This document shows positions 55,567 through 64,000 of a DNA stretch of 64,000 bases, piece after piece. Within the stretch, counting starts at the first letter, position 1. The number at the start of each line of letters is the position of its first letter. The position numbers and the translations under genes are program-made. Under the pieces are notes generated by a model. That model searched no databases. It was given only the letters and a program-made list of their open reading frames with translations, and had not been told where the DNA came from. The stretch is taken from assembly GCA_019058275.1 (NCBI GenBank), contig JAHLVW010000062.1, forward strand, positions 186,001-250,000, in the 5' to 3' direction. This stretch comes from Candidatus Heimdallarchaeota archaeon. Lineage in GTDB: Archaea; Asgardarchaeota; Heimdallarchaeia; JABLTI01.

Positions 55567-55775
55567 AATTTGTGTTTTAATATGCAAATTTACTATTATT
55601 CAGTTTTTTACCCAATTATAAAAACTTAAAAGATTGTTTTAGTAATCAATAAACTAGAATCCGAAAAAGAATCATTGAATTAGATGAATTCTTTGCTTAA
55701 TTCTAAAGAATTAGATTTGTAATTATTGACAAAAACAAATAAGATGTTAAAAATGAAATTAAGACGGGGTCCCAA

Positions 55776-58700
55776 ATGTTGAGAAAACAATCAAAGATTT
55801 ATTGTCTATTTTTGCTAATTTTATTTATCAATTCATTAATTTATTATTCAGAAATAAAAGGAGAAGAACCTTCTGTTAACAAAAAAGATGATTTAGAATC
55901 AGCTTCTCTTACATCAACTAACGCTGAGAATATTCCCAATCTTCCTGGAATTGTAGATTCTATTAACACAAGTGGAAGTTTCAAATTAAGAGCATTCTTC
56001 ACCCAAGATAATTTTGTTGATATAGATGAAAATGGATATGTTTACGAATGGGAGGACTATAATGATGTTCGATATAATGGTGAAGATAGTATTTATGCAA
56101 AATTCCGACAATATACTGGTTCCTCTGATCCAGATATATTTTGGCCCCCTGTTGATACATATCAACAATTACGTAGTGAAAGTTTAATTAATGGTGAACA
56201 TATTAACTCAACAGTTTTTAGTCCTGTTTTTAATTTTAATACCAAAATTCAAGGGAAAATCTTCTTCTTAGTCCATGGAGATGTTTGGCCTAGCTTTACT
56301 GCTAATTGGATATTGAAAATCACTTTAGATCTTTTTAACTCAACAGATAAAACTACAATATATGTAACTTCAACAGAGAATCATTTTGATGATACTCCAA
56401 ATCAAGGCACTACTTTTGAAGCAAATATAGCTAAAGCAGTTACAATCCCAGCTGGTTTCAGATTGAGGTTAACCTATGAAGTCATGAGAGATAGTGGTAC
56501 TCCTGAGGGTAACGTCGAAATAAGAACTGGTGAAGTTAATTTGGGATCAAATTTACCTTGGATTGTTAACGATATAAATAATACTTATGATAAAACATAT
56601 GCATTACACAATTTTCGCTCTACATTAGGTATACAGCTCTTAATGTATGAAGAAAGTTTTCCAACAATTGATTTAACAGGATTTACAAATAACACCATTT
56701 ATTCTGATTCTACTAATGCGACAATAACTGTTTCTGATTCCATACTAAACAATTACAAATGGGATAGTGATAGTTTTGCTGAATTCACATCACCATATAT
56801 TGTATCTTTACCAGAGACACAAGGTTGGCATACATTGACAATTAAAGCGGAGGATTATTATGTCAATATTATAGAGGATAGTTTTATTGTAGGTTATGAT
56901 TCATCACCTACAACTGTTATTTTAGAAAGTCCTGCAAACAATTCTCTGGTTACAGATGGACAAACATTAAACTTCTCAGTTTATGGAGTTACAGAAAATC
57001 CATATTATGAATGGGATAAAATTGCTCCGCAATATACTCTTCTTGGACCAGCTTATGATATTTATTTATCAACAGATTTTAATGATCTGCACAATTTAAC
57101 TATTTATGCTACAACAGATTTTGGTTTAGAAAAGTTCGTTTATTTCTTTGAATTTGATAATTCTGTTCCTGTAATTTCACTAAAAAATGTAGTTAACGAT
57201 ACAGATCAACCACCTTTCAAGAATATTGATGTTGAAATAACTGATAGAAGTGACCTAGAGATATTATATAAATGGGATGATGAAAATAGTAACTCTACTT
57301 GGGCTCCAATTGAAGGAGATACTTATAGAACTTATTTACCAGCTTCAGATGAGTATCATTTTCTATATATTTACGCTGAAGATAGTTTCAATCTTTCAAG
57401 TAAAGCTGTTTACAGATTTAATACAAGTGCCTTTACACTTTTGGTTGATTTAAAGACAATGGTGAATGGTTCATATTATTTTGGCAACGATATTGTTGAA
57501 GTCACTATCGTTAATTATAATTTAACATGCAAATATAAATGGGGAAATAATCCTTTGAGTATCGGTACTGTTATTGATAATACATTGAATTTAAGTGGAG
57601 GAGATGCTTTATCACAAAATCCTGGAACATATTGGTTAACAATAATTGTTTACGACCTACAACATTTACAATGCGAATTTGTTTTCAAATTTATAGTGGA
57701 TCGAGAAAAACCTACAATCATACAAGACCCAACAGATCCATATAATGATTTGAGATTCTTGCAAGCAACAACTCTTAGATTTACAATTGCAGATAACTGG
57801 ACAATTGCAGATCAAATAGAAATCTATCTATCTTTAGATAATGCAGCAAATGTTACTTATTCTGCAATAATTAACTACTATTTAGGTTCTGTTGAAGAAG
57901 GCTTGCATAATTTGACAATAATAGCTATTGATATAGCAGGTAATTCATACAAGTATTTCATTACTTTCACGATAGATATATCGAGTCCTGGAGTATCAGT
58001 AACTATTGACAAGTTAGCTACTTTATTAGATGGTAGCAGATATGTACCTGCTGATACAACAGTTACAGTTGTTTTAACAGATGATGATCTTACAATCAAT
58101 AGTTACTATAGCTGGAATTCTAATGATTATCTTTCATTCACAGATAATTTCACTTTACCTTCTACTGAAGGTTTTGCTGCTTTGATAATCAAAGCAAATG
58201 ATAGTTTAGGAAATTATAGAACTAGAACATACTGGTTAATAATAGATAACACTTCACCTTATATTACTCTAAAATTCATTAATAATGAATCAAAAATTAA
58301 TCTTGAAACAGCTTTAAGGTTTAATATTGAAGATTTATCCAACAATACAGTAGATCTCATAACAACCGAATGGAATCTAGATGCTGGTCCAAGCATAAAA
58401 GATGAAACTGACTTTACAGTTTATCTAATAGGATTATATCTAACACACACAGAAGCTAATTTAACAATTTACTCGCGTGATGTTGTAGGTAATGAACGAA
58501 CTCACGTTTATCTGTTTTATTTAGATTTTACAGCTCCTGTTTATGAATTAGTTGGATTAACAAACAATTCTTATGTCAGGGGAAATTCAACAATTGATTT
58601 CAATGTCATATCAAATGACTTATCATCATTCTATTATAGTTGGGACAACAATCCTGATTTAACTTCATTAAATGACCCTTGGGATTTACTTGTTCCTCTA

Positions 58701-60098
58701 GATGATGGAGTGCATAAACTATACATTTTCCTTGAAGATGATACTGGTGGTGGTTTGTTTACTAACTCAATCGAAGCTAACTATGTCTTTATTGTTGATG
58801 ATTTATCATTTGACTATATTACACCAAATGATTTCACTGATAATTACAACTATACTATGTTTTATGGTGAGAATTTCACTATTACAGTCAATATTACAGA
58901 TAGATGGGCAAATGATGAAATTGAAAATGTGTCATTTGCTGTAATTAAGGAAGATGCTTTATTGAATCTATCAGTAGACGTTAGAAATATCACAAATACT
59001 GAATATCTCATTACAATATTTGGAACTAATGTTACTAATGATCAACTAACTAGTATCGAAGTACGTTTCTGGCAAACAATAGGGAATAACCATTCTGTTT
59101 CTGTAAATCTAAGGGTAGACAAACTTAATGGTTATATTGTTATCCTGAGTACAAGTGAAACGATTATTTTTGGTGAGAATTTCACTTTGACTCTTCAATT
59201 ATTTGATAATCTTAATGATAGCTCACAAGAAATTCTTTACATAAGTGTTGATGGTAATGATCAAGACATATTCTATACTTGCATTGACGAAGCAAACCAA
59301 ATTTACCAAATTACCTTTAACACAAGATTCTTTGTAGAAGAGGAAGGAGAGCATTCATTCACCGTTCATATTGAAGCTAATTTCTATAGTAGCACTATTA
59401 ATAGTGATGTCCTTCAGGTTATAGTTCCATCTGGATTATCTTTACAATGGATAATCATTATAATTGCCTTAGCAGTTCTGTTTTCATTGGTCATGGGTTT
59501 TGTTATTTATAGAGTTGTTAGAGCAAGACCATTTGAAGAACTTATGAGCAAAGTCTCTGAAGAAGACATCAAAGCAAACATGGAAACAATGTCACCTGGT
59601 GTAATATTATCTATTTTTGACCAGAAGAAAGGACCAATTCCTCTAGTAGGAGATCATGCTCTTGATTCAGCTTTATACAATCATAGAATGCGTATAGGTG
59701 TTGAAAACTTCTTGCTTAAAATTTCAGATCAAGCTTATTCATCATTAGGATTTGAAGAACATGATGAAAGACGAAGAACTGGGTCTATTAATCTTCCTAA
59801 TGAAGATATGGTTGCTTTCATTCATGGTATTCAGCTAGCTAATCCTGCTATGCGAGGTGGATTCGAGAATCTTTCTCTAATTGTTCTTGCTGATAAAGAA
59901 GTTGGTGGTTTCCTCCTAGCGAACCAAGAATTCTTATTCCTTGAAATTGACGAATTAAAAGCTGCTCTGCAAGATAAGAAGGCTTTACCAGAAATAGAAA
60001 CTTTACTAACTAAAATACGAGAGCGTTCTCTAATCATAATGATTGCAGTACAAAAGAATGCTAAAAAAGATAAAAATAGCAAAGAAGAATACCAATAA
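55776..60098 (+). CDS. 1440-residue receptor-like protein: Ig-like ectodomain, one helix, cytoplasmic longin/roadblock-like domain
   Basis: The signal peptide (IYCLFLLILFINSLIYYSEI) precedes about 1190 residues of ectodomain. It contains at least six Ig/cadherin-like units of about 90-100 residues with recurring starts such as PTTVILESPANNSLVTDGQ, SPYITLKFINNESKI and APVYELVGLTNNSYVRGNS. One helix follows at about 1222-1246 (WIIIIIALAVLFSLVMGFVI). The cytoplasmic 190 residues open with MSPGVILSIFDQKKGPIPLV, a start like longin/roadblock domains, and contain FENLSLIVLADKEVGGFLL. This is a cell-surface receptor-like layout. It is followed 93 bases later by a Rag-type GTPase, so the two may signal together. 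The ligand is unknown. Confidence 0.65.
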   Translation: MLRKQSKIYCLFLLILFINSLIYYSEIKGEEPSVNKKDDLESASLTSTNAENIPNLPGIVDSINTSGSFKLRAFFTQDNFVDIDENGYVYEWEDYNDVRYNGEDSIYAKFRQYTGSSDPDIFWPPVDTYQQLRSESLINGEHINSTVFSPVFNFNTKIQGKIFFLVHGDVWPSFTANWILKITLDLFNSTDKTTIYVTSTENHFDDTPNQGTTFEANIAKAVTIPAGFRLRLTYEVMRDSGTPEGNVEIRTGEVNLGSNLPWIVNDINNTYDKTYALHNFRSTLGIQLLMYEESFPTIDLTGFTNNTIYSDSTNATITVSDSILNNYKWDSDSFAEFTSPYIVSLPETQGWHTLTIKAEDYYVNIIEDSFIVGYDSSPTTVILESPANNSLVTDGQTLNFSVYGVTENPYYEWDKIAPQYTLLGPAYDIYLSTDFNDLHNLTIYATTDFGLEKFVYFFEFDNSVPVISLKNVVNDTDQPPFKNIDVEITDRSDLEILYKWDDENSNSTWAPIEGDTYRTYLPASDEYHFLYIYAEDSFNLSSKAVYRFNTSAFTLLVDLKTMVNGSYYFGNDIVEVTIVNYNLTCKYKWGNNPLSIGTVIDNTLNLSGGDALSQNPGTYWLTIIVYDLQHLQCEFVFKFIVDREKPTIIQDPTDPYNDLRFLQATTLRFTIADNWTIADQIEIYLSLDNAANVTYSAIINYYLGSVEEGLHNLTIIAIDIAGNSYKYFITFTIDISSPGVSVTIDKLATLLDGSRYVPADTTVTVVLTDDDLTINSYYSWNSNDYLSFTDNFTLPSTEGFAALIIKANDSLGNYRTRTYWLIIDNTSPYITLKFINNESKINLETALRFNIEDLSNNTVDLITTEWNLDAGPSIKDETDFTVYLIGLYLTHTEANLTIYSRDVVGNERTHVYLFYLDFTAPVYELVGLTNNSYVRGNSTIDFNVISNDLSSFYYSWDNNPDLTSLNDPWDLLVPLDDGVHKLYIFLEDDTGGGLFTNSIEANYVFIVDDLSFDYITPNDFTDNYNYTMFYGENFTITVNITDRWANDEIENVSFAVIKEDALLNLSVDVRNITNTEYLITIFGTNVTNDQLTSIEVRFWQTIGNNHSVSVNLRVDKLNGYIVILSTSETIIFGENFTLTLQLFDNLNDSSQEILYISVDGNDQDIFYTCIDEANQIYQITFNTRFFVEEEGEHSFTVHIEANFYSSTINSDVLQVIVPSGLSLQWIIIIIALAVLFSLVMGFVIYRVVRARPFEELMSKVSEEDIKANMETMSPGVILSIFDQKKGPIPLVGDHALDSALYNHRMRIGVENFLLKISDQAYSSLGFEEHDERRRTGSINLPNEDMVAFIHGIQLANPAMRGGFENLSLIVLADKEVGGFLLANQEFLFLEIDELKAALQDKKALPEIETLLTKIRERSLIIMIAVQKNAKKDKNSKEEYQ

Positions 60099-60191
60099 AT
60101 CATTCTGTTGCATAAACAGTAATATTGATATGATAACGATAAGCTTTAATGCCTTGATGCAAACCAAATGTAAACATTCCAGTGATGATAT

Positions 60192-61889
60192 ATGTCTTAC
60201 CTATTCGATAAACTCAAAACAAAAGTCGGAAAAGCTAAAGTAGAAGCTAAAATACTACTTATGGGTCTCCAAGAAGCTGGAAAAACAACTATCAAAGATG
60301 TAGTATTCTTTGGTAAAGAACTTGGTGAAGTCGAAGACTACATGGCTACGATTCACTATGAGCGCCAATTTATTGATGATGAAAAAGAGAATCTCATAAT
60401 TGATTCTGGCGGACAAGAAGCCTACTGGAATGAAGCTGTTACACAATTCCGACATTTGGTTTTTTCAAATGTAAAGTTATTACTTTGGATAATTGACATG
60501 ACACGATCAGATCTTTTTGAGGAGTCTGAAAGAAGGTTTAGTTTTACAATTCGTCAATTTAAAAAGGAGAATCCTAAAGGAAAAATCGCTGTTCTTTGTC
60601 ATAAAGTAGATTTAATTCCTCCAGAAGAAGTTGTTGCATTATTGGATCAGATTAAAATTAATTTTGATGAACCAAAATATAAAATACAATTCGAACCTTC
60701 TAGTATATATTATCCTGATAGTTTGAAAGAATTAATTTTTACATTAATGAAAAATGCAAAGATGAATGTTAAGCGTTTCGAGCTAATTACAAATCTTGGA
60801 AAGAAGATTGAAGAAAGTGAAGAATTCAAAAGCTATATTATAGATAACAAAGAAGATCCAAGAATTCTACAACTTATGGAATTCCTAAATCCTTCTTCAG
60901 AAACCACTCTACCAACGTTTGGAAAAGCTAGTGTTCAGTTTGATCTTTCTAAGTATGATATAATCGAATTAGTTCTCATCAATAAAGAAACAAACTCCCC
61001 AGTTATTGGTACTGCTTCTCAAGGTTCTGTAAGCATAGAAACTTCTTTGGACTATATATTGGCTTTACAAGAATTCAAAGAAATAATAAAAGAGAGAAAA
61101 ATTGATGAAGATTCAACCATTTTAATTGTAACTTCTTCCAATAAGAAAGTCCATGGTATGATTGTCAATTTAGGGATTAATTTTCTATTAATGACTTCAT
61201 TTTCACCAATTTCTGAAGAAAAAACAAAAACACTTTTTGGTCTTATTCGTGAATTTTCAAAAAGCATTGATATTCCAACTAAAATTAATGAAGTTATTCC
61301 AGAAGTATCAACATCTAAACCAGTTGAAGTAACTCCTCCAACTACTAATGTAACTCCAAAAATACCTGAGGAAGTTGTAAAAGCACCTGAAGTTATCAAA
61401 CCTTCAAAAGAAGTGGTTGCTGATGGAGAGGTTACTGAAGAAAAGAGTATGTTTTCATTTATTAATCAATTAAGGGATAATTTGAAGACCCAATCTGATG
61501 AAGAAGTTATCTTGGAAGAAGAACCTACAGATGAGATTATACAAGAAAAGGTTATTGTTCCAACACTTGAAAAGGAAATTGAACCAGAAGATATTCAAGT
61601 ACCTCCTGAGCCTATTATTGAACCTACTTCTCTGGAAGAAGCAGCTGAAGAAGTAATTGAAGCACCTGTTGTAGAAATTGTTGAAGTGCAACCAGAACCT
61701 GAACCAGCCAAACGCAAACCTAGCTTTGTTTCGAGACTAAAAGCAGAAAGGAGACGTTACAAAATCAAACAAATTCAAATGAAAGCTGAAAAACTTAATT
61801 TCTCAGAGGATGATCTTAAAGAATTAGCAGAATTCTTAACCAAAGAAAATTCTTCTGAAGAAAAAGAGACAAAAAAAGAAACAAAGTAA
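60192..61889 (+). CDS. Rag/Gtr-type GTPase with roadblock-like domain and long C-terminal tail
   Basis: A 565-residue GTPase. P-loop GLQEAGKT (25-32), G3 DSGGQ (71-75), G4 HKVD (137-140). These are the marks of the eukaryotic Rag/Gtr family (HKxD, GGQ). Residues about 225-380 (FDLSKYDIIELVLINKET, then TILIVTSSNKKVHGMIVNLG) resemble a roadblock/longin domain. An unstructured Pro/Glu-rich region follows (about 380-515, with PEPIIEPTSLEEAAEE), then a basic helix (KRKPSFVSRLKAERRRYKIK) that could bind a membrane. Eukaryotic Rag proteins sense nutrients at lysosomes; the archaeal role is unknown. Confidence 0.72.
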   Translation: MSYLFDKLKTKVGKAKVEAKILLMGLQEAGKTTIKDVVFFGKELGEVEDYMATIHYERQFIDDEKENLIIDSGGQEAYWNEAVTQFRHLVFSNVKLLLWIIDMTRSDLFEESERRFSFTIRQFKKENPKGKIAVLCHKVDLIPPEEVVALLDQIKINFDEPKYKIQFEPSSIYYPDSLKELIFTLMKNAKMNVKRFELITNLGKKIEESEEFKSYIIDNKEDPRILQLMEFLNPSSETTLPTFGKASVQFDLSKYDIIELVLINKETNSPVIGTASQGSVSIETSLDYILALQEFKEIIKERKIDEDSTILIVTSSNKKVHGMIVNLGINFLLMTSFSPISEEKTKTLFGLIREFSKSIDIPTKINEVIPEVSTSKPVEVTPPTTNVTPKIPEEVVKAPEVIKPSKEVVADGEVTEEKSMFSFINQLRDNLKTQSDEEVILEEEPTDEIIQEKVIVPTLEKEIEPEDIQVPPEPIIEPTSLEEAAEEVIEAPVVEIVEVQPEPEPAKRKPSFVSRLKAERRRYKIKQIQMKAEKLNFSEDDLKELAEFLTKENSSEEKETKKETK

Positions 61890-61890
61890 A

Positions 61891-63111
61891 TTATACTGGT
61901 CTACTTTTCTCATATCGTCTATATTCTAGATTAGCATCTAAAATAACTGGTATTTCTCTTATGCCCTCAATACATTCATGAACAGGATAAATTTTGATTG
62001 TTGTAGTACCAAATCCTGCAGTAACTTTAATACCCCTATCTATTTGTTCTGAGTTTTCTAAAGCGACATCCAAAACAGATTTTTGTATTTGTTTTCCGCA
62101 GACATCACATTTAACACCAATTTTGGTTTTAAATTTAATTTCTAGATTACCTACCTTTTTCACTTTATTCGATTTTAGATAATTTGCTAATGTTTCTCTC
62201 ATTTTGGCTTTTGCTTGTCCTAACAATTCATCTGGTTGGAATAAATTACTTATTTGTCCACATAATCGATCAAATGATTCTTGAGCAACTGCGAACGATG
62301 TATCTTCAGGAAAAATAGTTGTAACTATTAAATCATCTTCAACTTCTTTCATAAAAACACCATGCTTTCCATAAGTGAAAATCGCTTGGTTTAGTAACAT
62401 TCCTGGGAAGTAAGCTTTTGCTAATTCATTTTTTAATCTTGAATAATTAACTCCTGAAACTACTTCAGGTTCAGAATACAAAACTAATCCTTGTGCAGTT
62501 GATAAAGCTATAAATGATAGTTTATGACTGCCTTTAATACTTTTTATTTCAGTAGTTTTAGCATCATCCCTTGGATAAACAAAGGAGAGAACTTGTTGCA
62601 TTGCATCCCAAACAGTTTGGTCAAAAATAGAAGTTCCATAGATACTAGCATTTTGATATTTTTCTAATTCGAATATATCGTTAATAGATTTGATCATTGC
62701 TTCCCTTTTATTTAAAGGAACAATATCCATTTTATGAACGAATACATATATTCTTGCTGCAGAGCTCACTTCTTTTAAGCTTTTGAATGTTAAATCAAAA
62801 TAGTATTTCGATCGCATGATATTTGCTGCATCAGATACATCTACAACAAATATTACTGCTCTTACATCTGTGAAAGTTCTTTCTTTATATTGTTGAAATA
62901 TTTCATTAAGATAGTTTGTTTGTCCACCGATATCAAAGAGATTTATACCACCACCTGCAAGGTTGAAGAGCTTCCGGTTTATCCTTACAGTAGCTGGATT
63001 TAATTCTGTTGATTCAGGGGTAAATCCTTCAAAGACAACTTGACGTATAGAAGTTTTTCCTGATTGAGATAATCCTAGTACTATAACTTTCGATTCCAAT
63101 TTATCTACCAT
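61891..63111 (-). CDS. Rag-like GTPase with roadblock-like and CxxC domain
   Basis: A 406-residue GTPase. P-loop GLSQSGKT (13-20), G3 DIGGQTNY, G4 VHKMDIV (HKxD, as in Rag). Residues about 195-300 (HKLSFIALSTAQGLVLYSE, YGKHGVFMKEVEDDLIV) resemble a roadblock domain, as in Rag GTPase C-terminal parts. The tail has CDVCGKQIQKSVLDVAL and a final Cys/His (VHECIEG), a likely zinc site. It is convergent with the GTPase at 60192, ending two bases from it, and its regulatory region lies upstream near the SurE gene. Good candidate partner for heterodimer formation with it. Confidence 0.72.
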   Translation of the reverse strand: MVDKLESKVIVLGLSQSGKTSIRQVVFEGFTPESTELNPATVRINRKLFNLAGGGINLFDIGGQTNYLNEIFQQYKERTFTDVRAVIFVVDVSDAANIMRSKYYFDLTFKSLKEVSSAARIYVFVHKMDIVPLNKREAMIKSINDIFELEKYQNASIYGTSIFDQTVWDAMQQVLSFVYPRDDAKTTEIKSIKGSHKLSFIALSTAQGLVLYSEPEVVSGVNYSRLKNELAKAYFPGMLLNQAIFTYGKHGVFMKEVEDDLIVTTIFPEDTSFAVAQESFDRLCGQISNLFQPDELLGQAKAKMRETLANYLKSNKVKKVGNLEIKFKTKIGVKCDVCGKQIQKSVLDVALENSEQIDRGIKVTAGFGTTTIKIYPVHECIEGIREIPVILDANLEYRRYEKSRPV

Positions 63112-63268
63112 GTGCTCACCAGCAATCTCGTATGATTCTTTTCTAGAATATACTATTTTTATCTTTGGATTATGTCAATTTCAAATACTATTGATTTATC
63201 GTCTTAGAATCTGTATATTTTGAATAAGACCAACAGTTATATAGAGTATAATTTATGGTAAATTCATT

Positions 63269-64000
63269 ATGTCCTCCACGAAAAAGAAAATTCTTCTCAC
63301 ATGTGATGATGGCATACGTAGCAATGGTATGCTCGAGTTATACAGTCATTTATCTAAATTTGCTAATGTAACAATTATTACTCCACAAGGTCAACGAAGT
63401 GCTGAGAGCAAAGCAATAACTATTAACAAAATATTACGTGTAGAAAAGGTCAATATAATAGATGGGATTAGTGGATATTCCATTTCAGGGACATCAGCAG
63501 ATGCAGTTATTTTTGGGTTAAATAGCTTAGAAGAAAGGTCCTTTCGATTTAGTTGTTGCTGGTATTAATCAAGGACTTAATATTTCATCTCATATTGTAC
63601 TTACTTCAGGTACATGTGCTGCTGCATTTGAAGCTTCATTCTATAACGTTCCATCTATAGCATTTTCAATGGATGTTTCTCAAAAAAACTATTTTGTTAC
63701 ACCAACTCGAGAGATTTTCAAAAATGCCGGTAAAATAGCTGCTTCAATAACAAAGAAGGTTCTAAACCTAACCTTTCCAGAAAAATTAGCCTTTATCAAT
63801 GTCAACTTTCCTTTAGATGCTAATGACGAAACACCTGTAGAATTGACTTCATTAGCTAATAAGTTTTTAGTTTTCAAACCAGATTTAAGAAAAGATCCAA
63901 GGAACAATGATTACTATTTCTTGTGGGGGAATCCTGTGCAAGAAGCACCAAAAGGCAGTGATATAGAAGCTATAATGCATGGCAAAATTAGTGTATCACC
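63269..64000 (+). pseudogene. surE: SurE 5'/3'-nucleotidase, frameshifted and 3' partial
   Basis: The N-terminus is ILLTCDDGIRSNGMLEL (DDG metal site), then GQRSAESKAITINKILR and SGTSADAVIFGL. The frame breaks at about 63538: it reads LEERSFRFSCCWY but the adjacent frame gives KGPFDLVVAGINQGLNIS, a conserved SurE motif, and goes on to the window edge. A single-base loss in the AAGAAAGG run explains it. SurE dephosphorylates nucleoside monophosphates. The gene is cut off by the window. The single lesion could be a sequencing error. Confidence 0.75.

Overview
The window is AT-rich and reads as archaeal. It has TATA boxes close upstream of often leaderless starts, a TrmB-type regulator, TldD/TldE, many signal-peptide proteins with a single C-terminal membrane anchor, and an expanded set of small GTPases. 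The GTPases include two Rag/Gtr-type proteins with the HKxD G4 motif and a roadblock-like second domain. Together these suggest an Asgard (Promethearchaeati) archaeon, perhaps Heimdall- or Loki-like. This is an inference from gene content, with no rRNA or tRNA in the window to support it. I see no CRISPR array and no insertion sequence with a transposase.

Layout. 0-4 kb: a broken ABC exporter operon and a broken methyltransferase. 4-9.1 kb: a ZIP-like transporter, a DegT-type aminotransferase, a broken M28 peptidase, an APH-type kinase and a PAS protein. 9.2-13 kb: a serine beta-lactamase-like gene split by 2.6 kb of DNA between two 22-bp direct repeats; the intervening DNA holds a GNAT gene and a broken secreted PPC-type protein. 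13-18 kb: small enzymes, including a tandem pair of membrane-anchored methyltransferases. 18-24.7 kb: a chimeric substrate-binding protein (SBP), a winged-helix protein, a tyrosine recombinase, a broken PAS/GAF sensor and a TrmB-family regulator with its own likely operator. 24.8-33.6 kb: a decayed asparaginase-glutaminase-like fusion, a membrane alpha/beta hydrolase and an ABC-2 transporter. 33.7-39.5 kb: an aminotransferase-SCP2 fusion, a TTTGSI-repeat surface protein and TldD/TldE. 39.5-52.6 kb: a broken clostripain-like protease and a run of SBP paralogues (two short, one full, two broken), interleaved with a nitroreductase and a leucyl aminopeptidase. 52.7-63.1 kb: an SPFH protein with an NAD-kinase-like partner, then a GTPase-rich block. 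The window ends inside a frameshifted SurE.

The most interesting region is 54.8-63.1 kb. A Ras-like GTPase is followed by a 1440-residue receptor-like protein with a large Ig-like ectodomain, one membrane helix and a cytoplasmic longin/roadblock-like domain. Two Rag-type GTPases carrying roadblock-like domains lie beside it. The layout suggests an archaeal cell-surface receptor coupled to Rag/roadblock GTPase signalling.

The second striking property is gene decay. About a dozen genes carry in-frame stops (TAA, TAG and TGA) and/or one-base frameshifts, often several per gene, while long neighbours are clean. This clustering fits real pseudogenes better than uniform sequencing error, although raw reads are needed to decide. 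Several neighbouring gene ends also carry hairpin plus T-tract structures resembling intrinsic terminators.
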